64,000 bases of DNA. Source: Halopenitus sp041821145 (GTDB taxonomy: Archaea > Halobacteriota > Halobacteria > Halobacteriales > Haloferacaceae). Position numbers and translations under genes: made by a program. Below are positions 8,827 to 16,262 of the stretch, piece by piece. The notes under the pieces are model-generated. The model was given only the letters and a program-made list of their open reading frames with translations. It had not been told where the DNA came from and searched no databases. The stretch is from positions 186,001 through 250,000 of the forward strand of contig NZ_JBGUBC010000002.1 of assembly GCF_041821145.1 (NCBI RefSeq), given 5' to 3'. How positions within the stretch are numbered: the stretch's first letter is position 1; every line of letters starts with the position of its first letter.

Positions 8827-10257
8827 ATGGGTCTGTTCGATAAGCTGCGCGGCGGCTCGGAGGATCGCGTCGTCTTTCTCGGGATCGACGGCGTCCCCCA
8901 CGAGCTGGTTGAGGATCATCCGGACATCTTCGAGAATTTGCACGCGATCGCCGAGGCGGGGTCGGGTGGTCGGATCGAGAGCATCGTCCCGCCGGAATCG
9001 AGCGCGTGCTGGCCGAGCCTCACCACCGGCCAGAACCCCGGCCAGACGGGAGTCTACGGGTTTCAAGACCGCGAACGTGGCTCCTACGAGACGTACGTCC
9101 CGATGGGGAGCCACGTCGAGGCGGCCCGGATCTGGGATCTCGTTACTGAGGACGGCCGCGATGCGACCGTCCTGAACGTCCCCGTGACGTTCCCGCCCAC
9201 GAGTCGGATCCAGCGACAGGTCTCGGGGTTCCTCTCGCCGTCGATCGAGAAGGCGTCGAGCGACGACGAACTCCGGCGGACGCTCGATCGCTACGACTAC
9301 GCGATCGACGCCGACGCGAAGCTTGGACACGAGGCGGACAAGACCGATTTCATCGAGAACGCACACGCGACCCTCGAGGCACGCCGGGACGTCTTTCGTC
9401 ACTACGTCGACGAGGACGACTGGGATCTCTTCTTCGGCGTGTTCATGACCTCCGATCGCGTCAACCACTTCCTGTTCGGCGATTACGCGACCGACGGCGA
9501 GTACGCCGAGGACTTCCTCGAGTTCTACCGCGAACTCGACGCCGCTATCGGCGATATCCGCGAGCGCCTGGACGACGACACCGAGCTGGTTGTCGCCTCC
9601 GATCACGGATTCACGCGATTGGAGTACGAGGTCGATCTCAACCGCTGGCTCGAGGAGCAGGGCTGGCTCGCCTATGAGGGTGACAGCGGCGAGGGCGACA
9701 GCGACCAGAGCGGCGGGAGCAGTGGTGGCGGCGAGAATGATGCAGACGAAGACGCCAACGCCCCCGACTCCCTCGCGGGCATCGCCGACGACGCCCGGGC
9801 CTACTCCCTCATTCCCGGTCGCCTCTATCTCAATCTGGAAGGCCGTGAGCCACGCGGGAGCGTCCCCGAAGACGACTACGAGGCGGTCCGCGAGGAACTG
9901 ATCGCCGATCTCGAGGAGCTCGAGGGGCCCGATGGTCGGTCCGTCTGTAAGCGGATCGTCCCGGGAGAGGAGGCCTTCGAGGGCGACCACACCGAGATCG
10001 CTCCGGATCTGGTTGTCATTCCCGCGGACGGCTTCGACCTGAAGGCCAGCTTCGGGAGCGACAAGGAGGTCTTCAGCGAGGGTCCCCGAAACGGGATGCA
10101 TAAGTTCGAGAACGCCTGCCTGTACACGACCGATCCCGACGTCGAGATCGGCGACGACGTGAATCTCTTCGACATCGCACCGACCATTCTCGACCAACTC
10201 GACGTCGACGCAGACCACTCGTCCCTCGACGGCGACTCACTCGTCGTCTCCGAGTGA
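8827..10257 (+). CDS. Alkaline phosphatase superfamily hydrolase (type I phosphodiesterase-like)
   Basis: A 476-residue member of the AP superfamily (phosphodiesterase/phosphomutase/sulfatase fold). Metal-binding elements are visible: FLGIDG with D21, SDRVNH (D210, H214) and ASDHGF (D259, H260). The nucleophile region PPESSACWPSLTTGQNPG aligns with the Ser/Thr site of predicted archaeal AP-superfamily enzymes; there is no CxPxR sulfatase motif. An acidic, Gly/Ser-rich insert occupies residues 285-313. No signal peptide is seen, so it is probably cytoplasmic. The ATG at 8827 is preferred over upstream codons that translate to an unlikely leader. It lies opposite the CysD-like gene, with a 299-bp shared upstream region. 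Substrate unknown; glycolipid, nucleotide-sugar or sulfate-ester hydrolysis are all possible. Confidence 0.8.
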   Translation: MGLFDKLRGGSEDRVVFLGIDGVPHELVEDHPDIFENLHAIAEAGSGGRIESIVPPESSACWPSLTTGQNPGQTGVYGFQDRERGSYETYVPMGSHVEAARIWDLVTEDGRDATVLNVPVTFPPTSRIQRQVSGFLSPSIEKASSDDELRRTLDRYDYAIDADAKLGHEADKTDFIENAHATLEARRDVFRHYVDEDDWDLFFGVFMTSDRVNHFLFGDYATDGEYAEDFLEFYRELDAAIGDIRERLDDDTELVVASDHGFTRLEYEVDLNRWLEEQGWLAYEGDSGEGDSDQSGGSSGGGENDADEDANAPDSLAGIADDARAYSLIPGRLYLNLEGREPRGSVPEDDYEAVREELIADLEELEGPDGRSVCKRIVPGEEAFEGDHTEIAPDLVVIPADGFDLKASFGSDKEVFSEGPRNGMHKFENACLYTTDPDVEIGDDVNLFDIAPTILDQLDVDADHSSLDGDSLVVSE

Positions 10258-10313
10258 CTCTTTGCGAGTGACCCGTTCCGAGTCAGTTCCTCCGAGTGAC
10301 CCTTTGCGAGTGA
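10248..10313. repeat. Duplicated 3' end of the AP-superfamily gene
   Basis: Two copies of a 24-bp segment (10248-10271 and 10290-10313), one mismatch apart, with a 42-bp period. The first copy contains the last codons and the stop of the hydrolase gene; each copy itself carries two GAGTGA motifs. The 42-bp period is a multiple of three. Confidence 0.75.
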
Positions 10314-10490
10314 TTCCCGGATCCACGATAAATCGACCGTTCTGATGGCCCGGATGGGGTTTCGAACGTTCCCGAACTCGGAAACGGGGGCCAAACGAAT
10401 GCCGGCCGAACCGCGACCCGACTCGACGCCCCGGCTAACCGCGGTCCGACTGCCCGGCTAACTGCGGTCCGACTCGACTATCCCGATCGG

Positions 10491-11840
10491 TCACCACGTC
10501 AACCCTTCATAGACGATTCCCTCGCGGCGCGTTATCGCCCGTCGACCGTCGATCACCACCGGCTCGGCCATCGTCTCGAGCTCCTCGTCGAGCGCGGCGA
10601 ATTCGTCCCAGTCGGTTACCACGAGCGCGCCCGTCGCTCCCGTGAGTGCCTCAGCCGCGTCGGCGGCGTACTCGATGTCCGGGAACCGCTCGCGCATGTT
10701 CGCCGTCGCGACCGGGTCGTAGCCAACGACCTCGGCACCGCGATCGAGGAGTCCCTCGATGACGGGGATCGCCCGAGAGTTGCGTGTGTCGTCAGTGCCG
10801 GGTTTGAACGCGAGCCCAAGGACGGCCACACGCTTGTCGGCGACGTCGACGTGGTCATCGAGCAACCCGAGTAGCCGATCCGGTTGGTGGTCGTTCACCT
10901 CGACGGCGGCGTTCAGGAGGGCGGGGTCGTAGCCCGCCTCTCGGGAGGCAGCAATGATCGCGGAGACGTCCTTGGGGAAACAGCTCCCTCCCCATCCGAC
11001 CCCCGATCGGAGGAACCGCTCGGAGATGCGGTCGTCCAGTCCGATCGCCTCCATCACCTCGTAGGCATCCAGCCCGAACTCCTTACAGACGTTTCCGAGA
11101 TCGTTGACAAGCGAGATCTTCGCGGCGAGAAAGGCGTTGTTGGCGTATTTAATCATCATCGCGGTCTCCGGATCGGTTCGGACGATCGGCGCGTCGGTCT
11201 CCGCGGTGAGCGGCTCATAGAGGCTTTCGAGTCGGTCGAGCGCCCAGCCCGCTTCGGTGCCGAAGACGACCTTATCCGGATCGCGAAAGTCGGTGACTGC
11301 GGTCCCCTCCCGAAGGAACTCGGGGTTGGTCGCGAGCTCGACGCGGTCGGCGGCGTTCCCGTCAGAATCGTCCGCTGCGGCCGTGACGTCGTGGGTTCCG
11401 AGACCGCTCGCGAGCGCCTCGCGCAACTCCGTGAGTGCCGGCGGCGCGACCGTGCTCTTGACCACGACGAGGTGACGGTCGTCGGCGTCCCGACCCTCGC
11501 CACGAGGAGCGTTCGTAAGCGCCTCGCCGGTCATCTCGGTCGCCGCGGCCAGCGCGTCGAGATCGAGTGATCCGTCCGAGTTCGATGGCGTTTGGATCGC
11601 GAGGAAGGTGAGATCGGAGTTCGGGATCGCCTCGTAGGAAGTCGTGGCGGTGAGACGATCACCGGCATGGTTGGCGACCAGTTCGTCGAGACCGGGCTCG
11701 TGGATCGGCGCGGAACCGTCATTGAGCGTCTCGACGACCGTCTCGTCGATGTCGATGGCGGTGACCTCGTGGCCGAGGTCGGCGAGCGAGGCTGCGAGGG
11801 TCGTACCCACGTAGCCGCTGCCGACGACGGTGACGTGCAT
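10491..11840 (-). CDS. aglM: UDP-glucose/GDP-mannose dehydrogenase (AglM type)
   Basis: A 449-residue NAD-dependent nucleotide-sugar dehydrogenase, which oxidises a UDP-hexose to the UDP-uronic acid by two successive hydride transfers. Seen: N-terminal Rossmann motif GSGYVG (residues 7-12), PEFLREG near 173-179, conserved Lys in KYANNAF (K231), and the catalytic Cys in GGSCFPKD (C287). The C-terminal UDP-binding domain follows (GLAFKPGTDDTRNS). Length matches the family. In haloarchaea the AglM enzyme supplies hexuronic acid for the N-glycan, which fits the neighbouring agl-like genes. The start at 11840 gives MHVTVVGSGYVG. An acidic insert (residues 114-122 and 155-165) is a typical halophilic feature. 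The gene symbol rests on context. Confidence 0.9.
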   Translation of the reverse strand: MHVTVVGSGYVGTTLAASLADLGHEVTAIDIDETVVETLNDGSAPIHEPGLDELVANHAGDRLTATTSYEAIPNSDLTFLAIQTPSNSDGSLDLDALAAATEMTGEALTNAPRGEGRDADDRHLVVVKSTVAPPALTELREALASGLGTHDVTAAADDSDGNAADRVELATNPEFLREGTAVTDFRDPDKVVFGTEAGWALDRLESLYEPLTAETDAPIVRTDPETAMMIKYANNAFLAAKISLVNDLGNVCKEFGLDAYEVMEAIGLDDRISERFLRSGVGWGGSCFPKDVSAIIAASREAGYDPALLNAAVEVNDHQPDRLLGLLDDHVDVADKRVAVLGLAFKPGTDDTRNSRAIPVIEGLLDRGAEVVGYDPVATANMRERFPDIEYAADAAEALTGATGALVVTDWDEFAALDEELETMAEPVVIDGRRAITRREGIVYEGLTW

Positions 11841-11941
11841 ACGTGTTGGTGTCGACCGTCGGCTCAAGAGTCTTCCGTCGGAACGTTTCGACGGGAGCGT
11901 CCGACACAAGGGATTTGTACGCTCCTGTGTGACTGTCTGGT

Positions 11942-12733
11942 ATGGCCCGGTTGCTGCCCTCCACCCCTGATGTCTCCATCGGCGACCAGGAACCGCGGGT
12001 CGTCGACGTCTCCGAGGAGGACGCTGACGAACTCTTTGCCGCCCTCTCTTCGGGGACAGCTCGGTCGGTTCTCGCAAGGCTCCACGAGGACCCGGCCACG
12101 ACCTCGGAGCTTGCGGAGTCGATCGATACCTCGCTGCAGAACGTTCAGTACCACCTCTCCAACCTGCAGGAAGCCGATCTCGTCCGCGTCGCGGATACGG
12201 TCTACTCCGAGAAGGGTCGAGAGATGAACGTTTACGCCCCCGCAAGCGAGCCACTCGTGTTGTTCGCCGGACAGTCCACCCGCGAGGGCGGGATCAAGAC
12301 CGCGTTAAAGCGGCTCCTCGGGGGATACGGGCTCCTCGGGCTGGCGGCGCTTGCGGTCCAGTCGCTGTTGTCCGTCTCCGTGCCCGAGGGCGACGCCGGC
12401 GCGGACGGGTACGCAGTCTCGTCCACCGGCGATTCCGGTGGGGCCGCCGGTGGCGACGCCGGCACACAGGAGGCCGTCAACGTCGAGTCGATGGACGAGC
12501 CGACCGCGACCGAACTGGCGGAGGCGACCTCGGCGGCCGACACCGAGACGCCCATCGTCGAGGTGACGTTCGACGGTGCGGCCGCCGAGCGCGCCGAGGC
12601 GGCTGCAGAACACGCGGTCTCGCTTCTGGAGCCGGGGGTCGTCTTCTTTCTCGGGGCCGCGATCGTCTTCACGCTCGCGTGGATCTACTGGCATTACAAC
12701 CTCGGATACTTCTCGACCCCGGACAGGGAGTAG
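11942..12733 (+). CDS. Membrane-anchored winged-helix transcriptional regulator
   Basis: A 263-residue protein with an ArsR-like winged helix at residues about 28-100 (ALSSGTARSVLARL, TTSELAES, LQNVQYHLSNLQEADLV). Two hydrophobic segments follow, near residues 127-147 and 228-250. An acidic Ala/Asp-rich external or linker region separates them. The layout suggests a membrane-tethered DNA-binding regulator, a type common in haloarchaea. It is divergent from the UDP-sugar dehydrogenase (101 bp apart) and 30 bp upstream of the BFN-domain gene. The targets and signal are unknown. The start at 11942 lies just before the conserved acidic lead-in to the HTH. Confidence 0.82.
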   Translation: MARLLPSTPDVSIGDQEPRVVDVSEEDADELFAALSSGTARSVLARLHEDPATTSELAESIDTSLQNVQYHLSNLQEADLVRVADTVYSEKGREMNVYAPASEPLVLFAGQSTREGGIKTALKRLLGGYGLLGLAALAVQSLLSVSVPEGDAGADGYAVSSTGDSGGAAGGDAGTQEAVNVESMDEPTATELAEATSAADTETPIVEVTFDGAAAERAEAAAEHAVSLLEPGVVFFLGAAIVFTLAWIYWHYNLGYFSTPDRE

Positions 12734-12763
12734 CTACAAGCCACCGGAGCGTCTACCGTCCGT

Positions 12764-13273
12764 ATGGACCACCAAGCCGAGGTCGTCGCGATCGGTGCCG
12801 GACGGGGACTCGACGGCGAGGAGGTGCCGGCCGTCGTCCTGGCGGTTCGGGAGGAGGTCCTGCCGATCTTCGTCACGCCCGAGCAGGCGCGGTCGATCGG
12901 GATGACTCTCGAGGGCGAACCGTTCGAGCGGCCACTCACACACGATCTGCTCGTTGGCGTGCTCACGGAGTTCGGTGGGGCCGTCGATCGTGTGCGCATC
13001 GACGACATGAGCGACGGGACCTTTTATGCTAAAGTCGATATCGAACGCTACGAGGAGGGCCACCCCGAGCGGTTCGTCTTCGATGCCCGTCCCTCGGATG
13101 CGATCGCGCTCGCCGTGCGCGTGGAATGTCCGATCGTCGTCACGGACGCGGTGGTCGACGAGGGTGGCCGCCCGCCGGAGGCGGTCGGGATGGACGCCGA
13201 CGCCGACTCGGACACACAGAACCTGCCGGAGGAGTGGTCCGAGGATCCGGACGACGAGTTCGAGGGGATCTAA
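12764..13273 (+). CDS. BFN (bifunctional nuclease, DUF151) domain protein
   Basis: A 169-residue protein with a DUF151/BFN domain: PAVVLAVREEVLPIFVTPEQARSI at the N-terminus, a central LTHDLLVGVLTEFGG, and the signature FDARPSDAIALAVR near residues 107-121. The C-terminal 45 residues are acidic and probably disordered. In plants and bacteria the family is reported to have nuclease activity, but the archaeal function is unproven. It starts 30 bp after the membrane-bound regulator and is probably co-transcribed. The start codon fits the domain edge. Confidence 0.85.
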   Translation: MDHQAEVVAIGAGRGLDGEEVPAVVLAVREEVLPIFVTPEQARSIGMTLEGEPFERPLTHDLLVGVLTEFGGAVDRVRIDDMSDGTFYAKVDIERYEEGHPERFVFDARPSDAIALAVRVECPIVVTDAVVDEGGRPPEAVGMDADADSDTQNLPEEWSEDPDDEFEGI

Positions 13274-13286
13274 GCGATCCCGAAAG

Positions 13287-13301
13287 CCGGCGGTCCGCCG
13301 G
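13287..13301 (+). terminator. GC-rich palindrome after BFN gene
   Basis: A 15-bp perfect inverted repeat (CCGGCGG-T-CCGCCGG) 14 bp after the BFN stop codon. It could form a stem that helps stop transcription, but no T-run follows, and archaeal termination usually depends on T-rich tracts. Weak call. Confidence 0.3.
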
Positions 13302-13349
13302 TTCGATCCGAACGGAACGTTCAACTCGGCCGGTCGAGTTGACGTCAGT

Positions 13350-13790
13350 ATGCCGGAGTTGATGGAGACGTATCTCGAGAATCGGTGGTTCGTCCAGCCG
13401 AACCAGGCGAACAATCTCGGAACCGCCCACGGGGGAAACGTCCTCAAGTGGATGGACGAACTCGGCGCGATGTGTGCGATGCGATTTTCCGGCGAGACGT
13501 GTGTGACGGCGCATCTCGACGAGGTGAACTTCCGCCGTCCCGTCCCGGTCGGCGGGATCGCACTCGTCAAGGCATACGTCTACGGAACCGGCGAGACGAG
13601 TATCCGAATCCGAACCCGGGTGTTCCGAGAGGATCCCGAAAGCGGCGATCAGGAACTCACGACGGAATCCTACATGGTCTTCGTCGCCATTGACGACGAT
13701 CGAAACCCGATCCCGGTTCCCGAACTCACCGTCTCGACCGACGAAGGGCAACGGCTTCTGGATGCCGCGCTCGACGACGAATCGGCGTGA
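13350..13790 (+). CDS. Acyl-CoA thioesterase, hotdog fold
   Basis: A 146-residue single-hotdog thioesterase of the YciA/BACH type. Seen: NNLGTAHGGNVLKWMDELGAM near residues 20-40 (the HGG turn and the acidic residue of the long helix), then VTAHLDEVNFRRPVPVGG. It would hydrolyse acyl-CoA to free acid and CoA in the cytoplasm. The ATG at 13350 begins a typical N-terminus (PELMETYLENRWFVQP). It stands alone between the BFN gene and a repeat-rich stretch. Substrate chain length cannot be told. Confidence 0.87.
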   Translation: MPELMETYLENRWFVQPNQANNLGTAHGGNVLKWMDELGAMCAMRFSGETCVTAHLDEVNFRRPVPVGGIALVKAYVYGTGETSIRIRTRVFREDPESGDQELTTESYMVFVAIDDDRNPIPVPELTVSTDEGQRLLDAALDDESA

Positions 13791-13844
13791 TGGGTGGCGG
13801 GGCCAGCGCCCCGTTCAAGACGGTCCGGTTTTGGTGTCGACGTC

Positions 13845-13952
13845 CTCATTTGGATCTCCGTCCGCGTTCGCGTCGATGTCCTCATTCGATGTTCGCATCC
13901 TCATTCCACGTTCGCATCCGTTTTTGCTGTCCTCGTCTCCGTCCTCGTCTCC
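13845..13952. repeat. Degenerate pyrimidine-rich tandem repeats between convergent genes
   Basis: Includes two adjacent 19-bp units with two differences (13879-13897 and 13898-13916; TCCTCATTC...GTTCGCA) and two identical 12-bp units GTCCTCGTCTCC (13929-13940, 13941-13952), with further decayed copies to about 13990. They lie between the thioesterase stop and the DUF123 stop. There are no unique spacers, so this is not a CRISPR. Confidence 0.7.
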
Positions 13953-13971
13953 GTCCCTTCCGTCTCCGTCC

Positions 13972-14418
13972 TTACCCCGTCCCTTCCGTTCGTCTTACTG
14001 CCTCCGCGTGGGCAGTCTCGGCAGCCGCGATCATTCCCTCGATCGATTCCCGGGAAGCGAGATGGGTCGAACAGTCGCAATCGGATGCGCCGAAACCGGC
14101 CGCGGGACCGGCTCCCAGACGGCTTGCGACGGCACACTCGACGTCGTAGCCGGTCGTCCGGACCACGTCCTCGATCGTGACCGTCGGCTGACCGAGCAGA
14201 TAATCGACGTGCCAGTGGCGGGTCTCGCGCTCGCCGGCGGCCAGTTCCCGGTGCCGATCCACCCGGGCGAACCCTCCGCTTCCGAGTGCACTGCCGGTGT
14301 AGGCGTAGCCGCCAGCAGGGAACTCGATGGTTCCGAGTGCGCCGACCGGGATCGCGGTCGGCTCCGGAACCGAGATCACGAGCGTGTAGGTCCCGCCGGT
14401 CGCGGAGCGGTCACTCAT
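13972..14418 (-). CDS. DUF123 / GIY-YIG-like family protein
   Basis: A 148-residue protein matching the DUF123 family, which is often found beside or fused to endonuclease III and is related to GIY-YIG nucleases. Seen: GTYTLVISVPEP, IEFPAGGYAYTGSALGSGGFARVDRH, RHWHVDYLL, and Cys residues in ECAVAS and SDCDCSTHL. A DNA-repair role is guessed from the family. The start at 14418 is favoured over an ATG five codons upstream because the conserved region begins soon after. The IS6-type element is inserted about 50 bp upstream of its start, so its promoter may have been disturbed. Confidence 0.8.
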   Translation of the reverse strand: MSDRSATGGTYTLVISVPEPTAIPVGALGTIEFPAGGYAYTGSALGSGGFARVDRHRELAAGERETRHWHVDYLLGQPTVTIEDVVRTTGYDVECAVASRLGAGPAAGFGASDCDCSTHLASRESIEGMIAAAETAHAEAVRRTEGTG

Positions 14419-14467
14419 CGCTCGACCGTTCATCGAGAACGCATATACGAATTTGGGTCCTCGTGAA

Positions 14468-15159
14468 GGCGGTGTTCAGATACGGAGGAGAGGCGGTGCG
14501 TTTTCAAAGTGATCGATGCCCGAAAACGACCGCCTCAGCGGCTGTTTAGACGAAATAAACGTGGAGTTTGTGGAGCGAGAAGCAACACCGCCGCTGTTGA
14601 TGGAGCTCAGTATCCATCTTCATCTGTCTAAATTATCGCTTTCGAATACTGTTTTATTTCTTGAGGTATTCGGTGTTGATCGGGTTCGATCCACGGTTCA
14701 TAACTGGGTACACAAGGCCGATCTACAGCCAGAAACTGGTCGGAGCCCGAATCACGTTGCGGTTGATGAGACCGTGATTCAGCTTGACGATGAACAATAC
14801 TGGCTGTACGCCGCCGTCGATCCTGATTCAAACGATTTGCTGCATACACAGCTTGAGCCGACGAGAACGAACGTAATCGCAGATCGGTTTTTCGCCAAGT
14901 TCCGCCACAAACACGACGTGGATGACGCGATGGTTCTCGTCGATGGAGCGGTTCCACTTCAGCGAGCCTGTCGCAAACACGGCCTCGACTTCAGATATGA
15001 ACGACAGGGAAATCGGAACAGCGTCGAACGTGTCTTTCGTGAGGTAAAACGCAGAACTAACAGTTTCACAAACTGTTTCAGCAACGCCGAAGCAGAAACT
15101 GCTAACGAGTGGCTGAGATCGTTCGCTTTCGCATGGAATCAGCTTATCTGAACACTACC
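14468..15159 (+). mobile_element. Intact IS6-family-type insertion sequence
   Basis: A 692-bp element with terminal inverted repeats of 15 bp, 13 matching (14468-14482 GGCGGTGTTCAGATA; 15145-15159 TATCTGAACACTACC). The transposase frame fills it and its stop lies inside the right repeat. No obvious direct target duplication is seen. IS6-family elements move by replicative cointegrate formation. The copy at 5107-5796 shows that the family has been active here at least twice. Confidence 0.85.
14516..15151 (+). CDS. IS6-family-type transposase
   Basis: A 211-residue DDE transposase. Seen: a small N-terminal helical DNA-binding region ending in TVHNWVHKADLQP, the first acidic residue in VAVDETV, YWLYAAVDPDS, the second in MVLVDGA, and the glutamate in NSVERVFREVKRRT. 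Length is typical of the short haloarchaeal IS6-type transposases. The frame has no stops, so the enzyme is probably active. The stop codon TGA (15149-15151) is part of the right inverted repeat. Confidence 0.9.
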   Translation: MPENDRLSGCLDEINVEFVEREATPPLLMELSIHLHLSKLSLSNTVLFLEVFGVDRVRSTVHNWVHKADLQPETGRSPNHVAVDETVIQLDDEQYWLYAAVDPDSNDLLHTQLEPTRTNVIADRFFAKFRHKHDVDDAMVLVDGAVPLQRACRKHGLDFRYERQGNRNSVERVFREVKRRTNSFTNCFSNAEAETANEWLRSFAFAWNQLI

Positions 15160-15202
15160 CTATCTGCCCTGTCTCGTCAGCGACGATGGAACTTCGAGTC
15201 GA

Positions 15203-16141
15203 TCACTCGATCAGACGTTCGATGTCCGCGTCGAGTTGTTGATAGATCTCCTCGACGGCCCGTTCCTGTTCGGGGGCCAGCGGTCGGATCGGTGGTCGAA
15301 CCGTACCGCCGTGGAGACCGGCCAGATCGAGGCCTTTCTTGACTACGGGAACGCTCACCGCACCGGGAATCGTGTTTTCGGATCCGGTCTTCTCCCGGAA
15401 GCGTTGATAGGGCAAACAGGCATTTCGAAGCTTTCGCGCACGCTCCCAGTTCTCCGCCGAGAGTGCATCGAACAGTTCCAACCCGATCTCGGGGCGGAAG
15501 TTGCTGACCCCGGCGGAGAATCCCTCCACTCCCTCCGCCCAGTAGGAGACGGCATACGGTTCGGCGAGCCCGTCGACCCACACCACGTCGTCCGCGCCGG
15601 CCTCGATCCCCTCTGCGAGGGTCACGGGCTGTTTCAACGCGTACTTGATCCCGACGACGCCATCGATCCGCGTCAACTCCGCCAGAAACTCCACGGAGGG
15701 ATCGAAACTCCGAACGTAGGGTGCAAGCGGGGCCTCGCTCATCGCGTCCAGTTTCCGGTAGTACTCGATCAGTCCCCGCTCGTGGACGTAGGTGTGATCC
15801 GGCGGCATGACCATCATCGCATCGACGCCCGCTCGATCGTATCCTTCGATCAACTCGCCGGCGTCATCGAGGCTTCCCCCGACGCCCCCGAGAACGCAGG
15901 CGTCGGACGGTACCGCGTCGATGCTTCGTTTGACGACCTCGATGCGTTCTCGTTGTGACAGCGAGTGGTACTCGCTGATGTTGGCGGCGGCAAGAAACGT
16001 CCGTATACCGGCGTCGTAGTGTGCCTGTGCGTTCTCCTCGATCTTCCAGTATTCGATCTCCCGGTCCTCGTCGAACGGGGTAAGTAGGCCGACGGCGACC
16101 CCACGAAGCCGTTGCCTGACCCGATCATCAGCTGCTACCAT
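15203..16141 (-). CDS. 5-dehydro-4-deoxyglucarate dehydratase-like (KdgD, DHDPS family)
   Basis: A 312-residue class I aldolase-superfamily protein. The Schiff-base lysine is K166 in VVGIKYA and the partner tyrosine is probably Y142 in APYVRS, where dihydrodipicolinate synthase has YNxP. The C-terminal VRPPIRPL and FSAGVSNFRPEIGLELFDAL resemble KdgD, which dehydrates and decarboxylates 5-keto-4-deoxyglucarate to 2-oxoglutarate semialdehyde. The uronate-dehydrogenase-like gene and acid-sugar dehydratase nearby support this. A related KDG-aldolase activity is the main alternative. A TATA-like element 29 bp upstream suggests a leaderless mRNA. Confidence 0.72.
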   Translation of the reverse strand: MVAADDRVRQRLRGVAVGLLTPFDEDREIEYWKIEENAQAHYDAGIRTFLAAANISEYHSLSQRERIEVVKRSIDAVPSDACVLGGVGGSLDDAGELIEGYDRAGVDAMMVMPPDHTYVHERGLIEYYRKLDAMSEAPLAPYVRSFDPSVEFLAELTRIDGVVGIKYALKQPVTLAEGIEAGADDVVWVDGLAEPYAVSYWAEGVEGFSAGVSNFRPEIGLELFDALSAENWERARKLRNACLPYQRFREKTGSENTIPGAVSVPVVKKGLDLAGLHGGTVRPPIRPLAPEQERAVEEIYQQLDADIERLIE

Positions 16142-16165
16142 CGTGGTGAGGGGTGTAATCCCACT

Positions 16166-16174
16166 GTATTAAAC
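16166..16174 (-). promoter_or_regulatory. TATA-like element of the KdgD-like gene
   Basis: GTTTAATAC on the minus strand, centred about 29 bases before the start codon at 16141. This is the spacing expected for a haloarchaeal leaderless transcript. Confidence 0.45.
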
Positions 16175-16215
16175 CCCCGGTATGACCTATGGCGATCGAC
16201 GTCGATCGAGGGCAC

Positions 16216-16262
16216 TCATGAGTACCTCGTGTTGGTCCCGATTCATGAGTACATCGTGTTGA
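16216..16262. repeat. Tandem duplication of the IclR gene 3' end
   Basis: Two 20-bp copies (16216-16235 and 16243-16262) of a TCATGAGTAC-TCGTGTTG segment with a 27-bp period. The copy inside the gene encodes the final codons and the stop (TCA on the plus strand at 16243). The outer copy repeats them in frame downstream of the stop. Confidence 0.75.

Noticed and set aside
8719..10218. A 499-codon minus-strand frame opposite the AP-superfamily gene
   Set aside because: It is an antisense shadow; the plus-strand protein has all expected metal-binding motifs.
13260..13330. A GGTTCGATCC T-loop-like string considered as a tRNA
   Set aside because: No acceptor stem or anticodon arm can be drawn around it; it belongs to a short GC palindrome after the BFN gene.
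13845..13990. Repeats considered as a CRISPR array
   Set aside because: Units are adjacent without unique spacers, vary in length and are C/T-rich; no cas genes are near.
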